Origin: Adenophora triphylla var. japonica
Lineage: Eukaryota; Streptophyta; Magnoliopsida; Asterales; Campanulaceae
NCBI GenBank assembly: GCA_022495995.1
Contig: JAFEMH010002499.1
Coordinates: forward strand, 62,001 to 126,000
DNA length: 64,000 nucleotides
Direction: 5' to 3'
A model generated the notes under the pieces. It was not told the origin of the DNA. It saw only the letters and a program-made list of their open reading frames with translations, and ran no database searches. Shown here one piece after another: positions 44,957 to 56,455 of this stretch (the stretch's first letter is position 1; each line of letters opens with the position of its first letter). The position numbers and the translations under genes were made by a program.

Positions 44957-47900
44957 ATGGCTACACACAATAATCAACCCCTGTCACTGCAATCTACCCT
45001 TGAGAAGGACAAGCTTGAGGAGAACGGTACAAACTATTCTGATTGGATCAGAAGCCTCAGAATTGTTCTGAAGCAAGAGAAGAAACTGTACGTTCTCAAT
45101 GAACCCATACCACCTCAACCTGCTCCAAATACTCCTAGGGCTGATAGGGATGCACATAAGAAACATAATGATGATTCTATGGATGTCGCATGCCTTATAC
45201 AAGCCATTATGTCTTAGGCTCTTCAGAAGGACCTTGAGCACATAGATGCAGCATTTGATCTTGCTGAGCGCTTAAAGGAAATGTTCCAAGTGCAAGCAAG
45301 AAATAAGAGGTATGATGTGGTTAAGGCCCTAAATGCATGCAAGATGCAAGAGGGGCAATCGGTGGGAGCTCATGTCCTTAAGATGAAGGGTTACATTGAG
45401 CGTCTCGAAAGGCTTGGAAATCCGATGAGTTTGGAACTCGCCACGGATACGATATTGAATTCATTGCCTGAAAGTTATAGTCATTTTTTTATGCACTATC
45501 ACATGACTGGCATGGATAAGAATCTCTCGGAATTGCATGTGATGCTTAAGACCGCAGAGATGAATATCAAGAAGCCTAAAACCGATACTGTATTAATGGT
45601 TAACAAAGGTAAAGGGTTCAAGAAGAATGGCAAAGGTAAGGCAAGTGTTGCTAAACCTAAGGCAAAAGTTGATGATGCCAAAGAGGCTCCCAAGGCATCT
45701 CAAAAGGATGCAGTTTGCTACCATTTCCAAGAGGTTGGTCATTGGAAGCGCAACTGCAAGGCTTACAAGGAAGACCTAAAGGCGAAGAAGAGCAATGCGA
45801 TTGCTACTACTCCAGGTATCTATATAATAGATATTTTCCTTTCTGTTTCTAGTTCATGGGTATTAGATACCGGATGTGGATCTCACATTTGTTTAAATAT
45901 GCAGGGACTGAGAAATTGGAAGCTACTCAAACAAGGTGAAGTTGACCTGCGTGTTGAGAATGGAGCAAGAGTTGCTGCATTAGCCGTAGGGACATAGGAT
46001 GTAACTTTACCTAGTGGCTTAGTACTTATTTTGAACAATTGTTACTATGTTCCGGATTTGAGTAGGAATATTATTTCTGTTTCTTATTTGGATAATGAGG
46101 GGTATAATTTTCTTATTTCGAATAAGAAGTTTTATATTTATTTAAATGATATGCTTTATGGTATTGCAAATTCATTTAATGGCCTTTATGTTCTTGATGT
46201 TGATGAGAAACAAGATAGTGTTGAAAATGTTTATCATGTGGATAAGAAATCTAAACCGAATGACGTGAACAACTCGTTCATGTGGCATTGCCGGCTTGGT
46301 CATATAAATGAGAAACACATTTCTAAACTCCACAAAGATGGAATGTTAGACTCAAATGATTATGAATCATATGAGATATGCGAATCTTGTTTATTGGGTA
46401 AAATGACCAAACCACCCTACACTAAGAGTAGTGAAAGGGCTAGTGACTTATTGGGCCTAATACATACTGATGTATGTGGACCAATGAGCAGCATTGCTAG
46501 GGAAGGATTTCGATATTTCATTACATTTACTGATGACTTATCTAGATATGGCTATGTCTATCTGATGAAGTCAAAGAGTGAATCGTTTGAGATGTTTAGA
46601 ACATTTCAAAATGAAGTACAAAATCAACTTGGCAAAACAATCAAGGCACTTCGATCCGATCGTGGTGGTGAGTATTTTAGCCAAGAATTTGACAATCATT
46701 TAAAAAACTGTGGAATTGTTTCATAGTTGACTCCACTCGGAATGCCACAATGGAATGGTGTTCTCGAGAGGAGGAATAGAACTCTATTAGATATGGTTCG
46801 TTCGATGATGAGTCAAGTAGACCTTCCTATATCCTTTTGGGGACATGCATTAGAGACTGTTGCGTTCACACTGAACAGAGTCCCTACTAAATCGGCTCCT
46901 AAAACCCCACATGAGATGTGGCATGGAAGAAAACCTAGTTTGTCTTTCATGAGGATTTGGGGTTGCGAAGCTTATGTGAAGAGACTTGTCTCTGATAAGT
47001 TAGAACCCAAATCCGACAAGGTTATTTTCGTTGGTTACCCTAAGGAAACCAAAGGGTATTATTTTTACAACCGCAACGAGAACAAAGTGTTTGTTGCTCG
47101 ATATGGTGCCTTTCTTGAGAAACAGTTTCTCAATAAAACATCAAGTGGGAGTAAAATTGATCTTGAAGAAGTTCAAGAACCCGAAAATAACATGGAACCG
47201 ATAGTAGAGACTGAACCAACTCCACAAGAAGTTGTGGAACCGGTTCAAGATCCACAAGTCCATCGTAGATCGGATAGGTTACGATCCGCACCCGAGAGAT
47301 ATGGATTTCTCGTGTCGAAAAGTAATGAAGTGGAAGTCATTGAGAATGACGAACCTACTTCCTATCAAGAGGCGATGTCCGATCCCGATTCGGATAAATG
47401 GTTAGAAGCCATGAAGTCCGAATTGCAATCCATGTCGGATAATCAAGTTTGGAACTTGATTGAGCCACCCGAAGGTGTAAAAACCATAAGGTGCAAGTGG
47501 GTCTTCAAGAAGAAGACTGACATGGATGGGAAGGTGCATACTTACAAGGCTAGTCTTGTAGCAAAGGGATATAGGCAAACTCATGGTGTAGACTATGATG
47601 AAGCCTTCTCGCCTGTTGCCATGCTTAAGTCTATTAGAATTTTGATTGCCATAGCCGCATATTATGACTATAAGATATGGAAAATGGATGTCAAAACCGC
47701 TTTCATTAATGGAAAACTGCTAGAGGATATGTATATGACACAACTCGAAGGTTTTGTAGATCCACAAAATTCTAGTAAGGTGTGCAAGTTGCAAAGATCC
47801 ATTTATGGATTGAAGCAAGCTTCTAGGAGTTGGAATCTTCGGTTCGATGAGAAAATCAAAGAGTTTGGTTTTATCAAGTATGAAGATGAACCTTGTGTAT

Positions 47901-48931
47901 ACATGAAATTCAGTGGGAGCGTTGTGCTAATTCTCTTGTTGTATGTCGATGATATCTTACTAATTGAAAATGACATTCCTGCACTTGAGACTGTCAAGTC
48001 TTGGTTAGGAAAGTGTTTCTCAATGAAAGATATGGGCGAAGCCGCTTACATCCTTGGTATCAAGATCTATAGAGATAAATCTAAGAGGATTATTGGTTTG
48101 ATTCAAAGTACCTACATTGACAAGGTTCTTAGAAGATTCAAGATAGAAAATTATAAGAGAGGAAACTTGCCAATGGGTCATGGTGTTTCTCTTAGTAAGA
48201 CTCAGTGTCCTAAGACAACTGATGAACGAAAGAGGATGAATGATATTCCATACGCTTCGTCTATTGTTTCTATCATGTACGCTATGATTTGTACTAGACC
48301 CGACGTCTCATATGCTTTGAGCATGACAAGCCGTTACCAATCTGATCCGGGTGAGAACCATTGGATGGCAGTCAAGACAATCCTAAAGTACTTACGAAGG
48401 ACTAAGGATGCATTCTTGGTATTTGGAGGGATGGAAGAAGATCTTGTTGTAAGAGGTTACACAGATGCTAGCTTCCAAACCGACAAAGATGATTTCCGAT
48501 CGCAGTCGGGATTTGTGTTTATGCTTAACGGAGGTGCGATATGTTGGAAGAGTTCCAAGCAGAGTACTATTGCCGATTCTACTACTGAGGCCGAATATAT
48601 AGCGGCATCCGATGCAGCTAAGGAGGCAGTTTGGATCAAGAAGTTCATTAGTGACTTGGAAGTTGTTCCAAGTATCACTAATCCGATGGAACTTTATTGT
48701 GACAACAATGGTACCATTGCGCAAGCAAAGGAACCAAGGTCACACCAGAGATCCAAACACATACTTAGACGTTTTCATCTCATTCGAGAGTTCATTGAAC
48801 GGGGAGACGTTAAGATATGCAAAGTATCAACCGATGATAACATTGGAGATCCGCTTACAAAGCCCCTCGCACAAGCGAAGCATGATGGTCATGTTAGGTC
48901 CATGGATATTAGATACATAGATGGAGCCTAG
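44957..48931 (+). pseudogene. copia-3 gag-pol polyprotein with three in-frame TAG codons
   Basis: One continuous frame from MATHNNQPLSLQSTLEKDKL (44957) to YIDGA (48928) is broken only by TAG at 45215, 45995 and 46724. Gag has NYSDWIRSLRIVLKQEKKLY. The zinc knuckle (CYHFQEVGHWKRNC, about 45714) has lost its second Cys (Phe). Protease: SSWVLDTGCGSHIC (about 45850). Integrase: WHCRLGHINEKHISKLHKDG with CESC (about 46280-46390), catalytic HTDVCGP and RSDRGGEYFS, and Glu in GVLERRNRTLLDM (about 46757). RT: CKWVFKKKTDMDGKVHTYKA and YVDDILLIENDIP (about 47942). RNase H: YTDASFQTDKDDFRSQSGFV with TEAEYIAASDAAKEAVW (about 48460-48640). The absence of frameshifts marks it as one of the younger insertions. 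Confidence 0.95.
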
Positions 48932-48945
48932 TGCAAGTGGGAGAT

Positions 48946-50246
48946 TGTTGGTGTAATGCCTTAGGCTATAGTTATGATTGACTTGAACCGTTATGTATTA
49001 TCTTTATTATTTATTATAGAGCATATTTATTCTGTTCATTATACGTTTGCATGTTTATTATATTGAACTGCGTTCCTAGTTGTTGTGAACAACTAGTATA
49101 AGTTGGTAATGGATAATCATAGAGAGGATTATATGCATGTGATGCACATTACACTTATGGATACTTGCTAGAGAACAAGTATTGGACATGACCTACTTAT
49201 GAGATTTATGACATGGTCTGTTATCTTTATTTAATCTCATGATTGTTGTGTTATTGAATCCTTGCACCTGAGATTATCATCGTCTTCCACATGACGAAGA
49301 TTGTGTTTGATACAGTCTAACACTATCTTTAATCGGATAGCAATAAGGGCTATGTTAGCACGATTGGAATTATGTAGGGAAGAATGATAAGTCAAGACGG
49401 GATTTGTCCCTCTTATGAAGAGAGATGTTTGCTTGGGCCCCTCGATAAATGATGTTGATGAAATGTGTGGCCGCACTCAAGTGATTTGATAGAGATCAAA
49501 TGCATTTGCATTATCAACATATTCAAAATCGAGAAAGCATTGAACGGAATGAGTTGACATAGACCATGACTCATGTTCAATTGGACATCGTGGACAAGGG
49601 ATTGTGACATTGGAACTATAAAGGAATCAAGCTTTGATGTTATATTAATTGGGTGGACATAATGATTTGCTAGAAGTTACTTATGTCTTGTGAGGTCGAT
49701 GTTTCGACTCACTACCAAAATAATATAATTCCTTTTGGGTCACACACAAAAGAATGAATTTGATTCGAGCTAAATCTGGAAATTTTGGGAAAGGGAACGA
49801 CTCGTGCCCATGGGCACGACTCGTGCTAGTGCAGTTTAACGACTGCGTTTTGGCGTTTCAAGGAAATCGTTGACTTGATTGACTTTTGAGGTGGAGCATG
49901 ACTCGTGACTATTGTCACGACTCGTGACAAATCCCCGCACGAGTGAAACCATTGTCACGCCTCGTGACACGACTGGAAAAAGGCTTGGGATCACTCGTGA
50001 TTGCCATGCACGACTCGTGGCACGACTCGTGACCTGAAGCACGAGTCGTGCCCAATGCAATTTTTGGTCAAAACGTGATTTTCTTGGACGGGAAGGAAAA
50101 GGTTTCTTAAGGACTTATAACCTATTTTGACTAGGGGTTATATGTGATATAAATATAAGTCCTATGCAGCAAAAAATCCTATCCTAGATCATTGTTCTAA
50201 AGTTTGTGAAACATTAGAGATTGATTTTGATTTTGAATCATAAGGC
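48946..50246 (+). repeat. copia-3 3' LTR, truncated
   Basis: TGTTGGTGTAATGCC start, preceded by GTGCAAGTGGGAGAT. It matches the 5' LTR up to GAATCATAAGGC and then joins copia-6 LTR sequence. The CACGACTCGTGAC cluster recurs at about 49796-50050. Confidence 0.94.
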
Positions 50247-50854
50247 CTTGATCTTGTTAAAAACACACACACACACCTCACTTGATTAATCACATAGATT
50301 ATTCATTTGAGATACACTGGTTATAGTCTAGGATTTGATCTTCATAGAATAGATTTTAGATCTAAGTTTGAATACTTGTATCTTTGTAATCTCTCTCATA
50401 CTCAATATAAAATCTAACTCTTAGAAAATCCAAGACTAACCATCTTGGTAGTGGATGTAGATCATTTACGATTGAACCACTCCAAATATTGTTTTCTTAC
50501 ATTTCTGAATTTCTGCTTATTGTTTATTACTGATTAGTTTGTCCTTATTTGTTTGATCTCATTTACAGTTATCCATGTTGAGAATTGTGTTTGCAGTTAA
50601 TCATTGTCAAAACCTCACTTTATTGTTTGTGAAAACCGCACACACAAAACCGCACTATAAACCGCACCTCTAAACCGCACCACTTTACTTAAGAAATTCC
50701 GCTGTGCATTTTGCAATACTACTTGTGGTTTTAATGCACTGCAAGCGGTTTTGTAAGCAAGAGATTTAGTTTTTGAAAAGAGGACAAAAAATTTGTAACA
50801 ACTATTCACCCCCCTAGCTGTTTTTCACCCTTGTTGCCACCTTTGGGACCAACA
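50247..50854 (+). repeat. copia-6 5' LTR, second part
   Basis: Ends GGACCAACA at 50854. Contains CACCCCCCTAGCTG near 50807 (the signature shared with copia-2) and a further AAACCGCAC cluster at about 50630-50760, including the complementary GCGGTTTT. Confidence 0.85.
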
Positions 50855-50856
50855 AG

Positions 50857-50868
50857 TGGTATCAGAGC
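50857..50868 (+). other. copia-6 primer-binding site
   Basis: TGGTATCAGAGC, two bases after the LTR end: the standard initiator tRNA-Met site. Confidence 0.95.
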
Positions 50869-50926
50869 TAAACACATTTATAAAACTTTTGTTTTTCAAG
50901 CTTAATAGCTTGTGTGCCGATTTACT

Positions 50927-53430
50927 ATGGCAAACTCAAAAACCATGACAACGGTTAACTATTCACACATTCCTATTATTGATAAAGACCACTTCGACAT
51001 CTGGAAAGTCCGAATGTTAATCCATTTGGAAACTATTGATGAAATACTGGTGGAGTGCGTGACGAATGGCCCATTTGTTCCCATAAAGGCCAACACCAAT
51101 CTAGCCACCAGTGCTGAAACTCTAGAGGTCAAGAAGCTTAAAGCTGAGTGGACTGATGAAGAAAAATGATTAGTCGCTTTGGACAACAAAGCAAGATTCA
51201 TCATTTCTGGAACCTTGCCTGTTTCAACCCTTCAGAAGGTCATGTACAGCACAACCACAAAGCAGATGTGGGATGCCATAGAGAGCTACCTTGAAGGTGA
51301 CGATCTCTGCAAGGAAAGTAAAAGATATGTTGTTGAAAGATCCTACAACAACTTCAACAGAAAATCCAACGAAACCTTGCGCCAAACTTACGATCGCTAC
51401 GTTGAGGTAGTTAATGCTTGTAGATCTCTTGGCAAAGTTTTAAATGATAAAGAAGTCAATATGACTTTTCTAGATGCTTTGGGTTCGAGATGGTCAATAA
51501 AGCCACATCTCTTGAGGACTCTAAAGATTTAAATACTTGGAAAGTAACTTGTATGCAAATCTTAAAGTGCATGAACTTAAATTAGATCATATTGAAGAGG
51601 TTGAAGGGAAAGGCAAATCACTTTCTATGTATGTAATGGAACATGAGGAGAAACCATCTATTTCAAATCAAACCTCAGATCCTTCCATCTCAACCTCATC
51701 ATTCATCGAAATGAATGATGATGATTTTTCCATGTTTCTGAAAAGATTTCAAAAGTTTAGAAAATCTTCAAAACCTTTTACTAAATCATTTTCAAAAGGG
51801 AAACCTCCAGCAACTTTTTCCAAGGCTGCTGATACAAAGAAGAAGAGTGATCTAGTTTGCTACAATTGTAGAAAACCTGGTCACTTTGCATCTGAGTGTC
51901 CACAACCTAGATTTGAATACATGAAAAAGAAAACCTCCCCTGCGAAATTTTCTCGTCGCAAAGGAATGGTTGCTGAGGAAGAGAATTCTAAGGAACTAGC
52001 AACTTGGATTGAAACAGATTCTGATGAAAAAAGTGAGAATGAAACTGAAGAGGCTAATCTCTGCTTAGTTGCAGACGCTTCTGATGATTCAGATTCTGAG
52101 TCAGTCGAGTCGCTGGATATGGAAGAAGAAGAGGTTACTCCTACGAAAACCTCATTTAGAGTTACTAGTATGGATGATGACTGTAGACACCCCATTCTGA
52201 ACACATCGGATCATACTTATACCACTCTAAGTCTCGCTTTGAGTCAAGAAGTAGAAATCCACCATTTCGTCATGTTTCGTTAAAGTTTTGACTAACTACC
52301 GTTAGTTTGGGACTAAACTGCATACGAGATAACGAGGAAAGGACAAAACTGTCCACAGGAGCAATATCTCGCCGCGAGATGGCGTGTCTCGCGCGAGATA
52401 TCTCCCTCTGCAGATTGCAGACGACAGTTCCCTCGTCGATTTCAACCTCTTTCCGGGATAAAACTTTATCTCTCCGGCCAACCAATGGGAGAGGAGGTCT
52501 AGAACCATCTGATAGGGTTTTAACTCTCCACTTCTTCATATCCAACCTCTATAAATACTTGGTGACTTCCAAGGCTCAAGAGGTCGAAGGTCCCGGACCG
52601 CGAATTTACACAACACACACACATTTTGTCGTTTTCTTTCCCTGAAAGAATCCTTCAAAATCACCCTCAAACTCACCTCATAGTTTGTTTGTCAACCTTG
52701 TTGATAAACAAGCATCAATCTCCAAACCAAGGACCAAGGCGAAGCTCTGTCCGTGTGAAGGGTCGACTCTAAACTTGAGCCGAAACTCTGCTCAAATCAC
52801 CTCACGCAAGGTAATTCCTAATCTTCCTTCTAATTGATTGTTAGAGTGGTATAAGTCCATAGAATCTAGGATCGGCCTAGAGCCTCTCCAAATCATGGAG
52901 ACGGTCTCGAAGCAATCGATCCTACATTTCGTTTGACCTCGTCAAATGGACCTTTATTTGTAGTATTTGAATTCGTTTTTTATTTCTTCTTTTGAAAAAC
53001 CTCTCTTTTCTTTAGCAAGACCGATCTCCGGATTGGGTGAAATGGATGCCTTCTAAACCTACCCATTTCATAACCTAAGCCCCGAACCCAAATCTCTCAA
53101 ATGGTTTTTCTATATTTCCAATCAAATAATATAGGTGGCGACTCATAAAAAATAAAAAGAACCAGAATTTCTTTCTCACAACGCTACAATGACGTGCAAC
53201 TTACTCCTAGTATAAAAATTGGGAATAGTTCTTACTCACGTCCCATTTTTCCTTCCAAAAATGCTACACCTTCAAAAATAATTCCAACTAAGAAAATTTT
53301 GAAAAAGGTGGTGGAAGAGGTTTCTCCCATGGAACATGAAAGGATGTTCAAGGAAGCTGAAATGATGATCCTTAAATTCCAAAATGTTAAGAAAGCTTTG
53401 TCTTTAGCAAATGATGAACTTACACAGCTG
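50927..53430 (+). pseudogene. copia-6 gag, interrupted by a solo LTR
   Basis: The start is MANSKTMTTVNYSHIPIIDK at 50927. A TGA at 51167-51169 falls between EEK and LVALDNKARF, probably a former CGA. A frameshift lies near 51530. The frame then carries an intact zinc knuckle CYNCRKPGHFASEC (about 51859) and an acidic tail (SDDSDSESVESLDMEEEE). At 52181 the solo LTR enters; with it and one ATGAC removed, the frame continues directly at 53189 (QLTPSIKIG, later KKALSLANDELTQL). It is cut by gypsy-3 at 53430. The protein belongs to the same SIRE-like group as copia-2; pol is off-window. Confidence 0.88.
52182..53188 (+). repeat. Solo LTR of an Ogre/Tat-like element
   Basis: TGTAGACACC to CGCTACA, 1007 bp, flanked by the perfect target duplication ATGAC (52177-52181 and 53189-53193). 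A TATA-like CTCTATAAATACT lies at 52549. Upstream of it are the palindromes ATCTCGCCGCGAGAT (52366) and TCTCGCGCGAGATA (52387). The U5 module with CCCCGAACCC and AGGTGGCGACTC is at 53078-53150. Recombination between two LTRs explains the loss of the interior. Confidence 0.93.
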
Positions 53431-55260
53431 TGAATGTGGGCCCAAGATCGCGGGTTGTGAACCGCTTTCTCGTATAAGGGGTCACCGCTTCACTTTAGTT
53501 TGAAGACATCCAGTTTATTGAAAAACGGAGTCGCCATGCCATTTTGATTTCCTCAAAACTTTGAAAAAAAAGAATAGGGTCCAGAGGTTAAGTTACTCCT
53601 TGGGAAGAACGTTTGACGTTCACCCAAGAAGCCTTGCCAAGGCAAGCTCCCTAGATCCAATTTTTGTGCTTGTTTTGTGTGTTTGTGTGTGTGTGTGATT
53701 TGAAAAGGGGATGGAATGTGCCAAGTTATCTTCCGAACGTATAAACCATTTGAGTTGGTTATCGCTCGGGATTACTTGGATTTGATGTATTCGGGATTTT
53801 GATCCTGTGCTCATCTTGGACTTATGATCATCATTAAATGACCTTTTTCGCCCTCCCATTGGGATAATCAACCATATTAGGCTTGAGAGCCTTGGTGTGT
53901 TTTAAACCAACGTTCTTTGGGACAAAGTCATATGTGATCGGAAGAGAGGGACACCTTTTTATAGTCCAAGAATGAGACTCATTAGAAAGGAAGAGCCTTT
54001 GCCCATCAATCCTACATCTTGAGACGATTTGAGCTTAGTAGGGACATTTATGCTCGTCTCAAGTGATGATCGAAGATGTAGGGGCTAAGGTTCATCCGCT
54101 TCTAAAGGGACTTCAACTATGGCATCTTTAGTGGAGGAAACGATGTAAAGATGAGACCTTTACACCGATCCACCCCACGAGATGATTCAAGTACCATAGG
54201 GACTATGGGGAGGGGTATAAATATTGGATCTTTATACTCATCCTATGTCTTTCGTGCCTTGAGAAGGTCACTAGACAATCCTTGGAGAGTGATCCAACCA
54301 TGAGGGACATGGGGGAGTTGCATTGGAAAGTAAAGATTGCATTTTTATGGAAATAAGTGTAATGAACAGTATGAGAACTAAGGCTACGAATGTAAAGGGA
54401 GTACCTTTAAGGCTTTCCTATGTCCTTTAAGAACCTTTTAAGGTAGACAATCCTTGGAAGCAAGGTCAAGGGAGGGGGATGACATTATAATAGTAAAGAT
54501 GACATTTTTATGTAAAGATGACATTTTTATATAGTAAAAGGGAGATATTTTGCATCATCATGTGATGAATCCTACCTAGAACAAGCCTCTTGTGGACCCT
54601 TGTTCATCCTTGGGATGGATTCTCCATGAATCATATGTGTGAGGGGGAAAAGGGGATATGATGTCTACATGATAAAGATTGGATTTTTATGACAATATAT
54701 CACATGTAATGACAATAAATGGCAAGATAAATAACAAGTAAGCAATATGACAATATAATAAGGATATTTCAAGGAGAAAGGAAGGAGAGATTACCAATGA
54801 TGGTTTTTCTCTATCTCCCTTGGGGTTTTCCAAATGTAGGAATGGATTTAGATGGGTTTTATGGAGGAGGGAGGTGATTTTTGGGAGTTTTGGTCACTGG
54901 AATTTCGAGTATTCAGTTGGGCAAAGTAACAGTGCTCAAAATTGTATTGAAAAATGAATAGAGGAGGCCTCTATTTATAGGCTAATTTGTGCTTCCTAAT
55001 GAAGCCGTGCGGCATTAACCTCTGGCTAATGAAGCCGTGCGGCATTATCCTTTGACGACTCAGCCTGCTTCTAGATCCATGCAAGGTGGCGCCTAGAAAT
55101 TCCCTTTTAGTGAGGGACTGCTTGAATTTTAATTTCTAGCTAGTCCTTCCCCCCTTGGAAGGTTTGGGAAAGTTCCAGAATTACCCCTGAACTTTAGGAA
55201 AGTTCGGGGAATTGCCGGGAAACTTAACCGGAAGGCATGGGCCATATTTGGGTACTTACA
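53431..55260 (-). repeat. gypsy-3 3' LTR
   Basis: Plus-strand TGAATGTGGGCCC to GGGTACTTACA, about 1830 bp. Like LARD-1 it ends TACTTACA and is followed by AGCCCCTCGGCAAC. The minus strand carries the U5 module near 53520-53610 (GGCATGGCGACTCCG). A minus-strand TATA-like CTATTTATAGGC lies near 54970. AGCTG at 53426-53430 may be half of the target duplication. Mostly non-coding. Confidence 0.85.
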
Positions 55261-56200
55261 GAAGCCCCTCGGCAACGTCACTTGCAGGGCGAGTGGGGTT
55301 GTCGATAAAAAAAGGATCCAATCTGGCGAACTGCCGAGACAGATTGGGTGACCAAGGCGGTCGAGTGGCTGAACCTTTGGAAGGCTACCTACGTATCCCA
55401 GAGGAATCAAGCCATGATCATAGTTCGGAATCCACTGGGGAAAGGGGTGTCATATGTGACGAATTGGCTGAACCTAAAGTAGGCTACCTACGTATTCCGG
55501 AGGAATCAAGCCATGATCGTAGTTCAAAATCCACTGGGGAATGGCGAAGACAAACTGTTCTCTTGCTATGAAGATGGAAAGGAAATGACCTAGGAGGTCA
55601 AATGGCTAATCCTACTGGGGATATGCCAAGTGAAGGGATTGACCCATGTGGCCGAATGGCTGGACCTTTATGAAAGGTTCATGCACTACTGAGGAGTGAT
55701 GAATGAAAAGGGTGACCAATATAGCCAGATGGCTGGACCTTTATGAAAGGCTCATGCACCACTGAGGAGTGATGAATGAAAAGGGTGACCAATGTGGTCA
55801 GATGGCTGGACCTTTATGAAAGGCTACCTACGTATCCCAGAGGAATCAAGCCTTGGTCATAGTTCAAGTCTCACTAGATAGTTAGGAACATGTCTAGGAT
55901 CCTTGAGATTTTGACGATTAATGGAGGAGTCACCTTATTTGACAATTAATGGAGGTTGTCACCTTATTTGACAATTAATGGAGGTTTTCACCTTATTTGA
56001 CAATTAATGGAGGTTGTCACTTGACGTTATTCCGTTATAACAGAGGTAATAAAAAGGCCGGAAATTCTTCCCCAAGGTACTCCCCAAGGTACTTAGTAAT
56101 GGACTGATTCAATTCTGATACAAGTTGATTCTGAAAGAAAACATTACTCTATTTTAGAGATAATGGAGATTTTTTTTTGGGAAAAATGTTACTCCGTTGG
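55261..56200. repeat. gypsy-3 repeat zone with hairpin motifs
   Basis: Imperfect tandem units of about 100 bp with GGCTACCTACGTATYCC, GAGGAATCAAGCCATGATC and TAGTTC start at 55384, 55483 and 55823. They are interspersed with units of about 75 bp (CTGGACCTTTATGAAAGGCT to GAGGAGTGATGAATGAAAAG) and about 30 bp (ATTTGACAATTAATGGAGGT, 55935-56030). This is the same kind of array as in LARD-1 and gypsy-1, next to the 3' LTR. Confidence 0.85.
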
Positions 56201-56455
56201 GAGATAACGGGAATTATTTGCCTAATTGGAAAGTCCAGGGTCAAAAATGTAAATTAAGCTCAGAGCGAATGAAGCCGCCCGGCGTGAGATGGGGAAAAAG
56301 AAGCTGTACGGCTTTAAGCCTGATTTCACCATATTCATTTAAACAGAAGGAGAAACGGGCAACATCCATTGTTGGCTTAGGTTGTCGAGGAGAGAGGAGA
56401 GAAAAGAGAAAGAAACTTCAAAATTTCTTCATATCCCTAGCTTCTACTGCTCAAG

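Larger units (their letters stand above)
42403..50246 (+). mobile_element. copia-3: nearly full-length Ty1/copia element
   Basis: 5' LTR 42403-44082, primer-binding site TGGTATCAAAGCC (44084-44096), gag-pol in a single frame, purine tract before 48946, and 3' LTR 48946-50246. The 3' LTR lacks about 380 bp at its distal end, so the target duplication is lost. It sits inside the copia-6 5' LTR. Confidence 0.95.
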
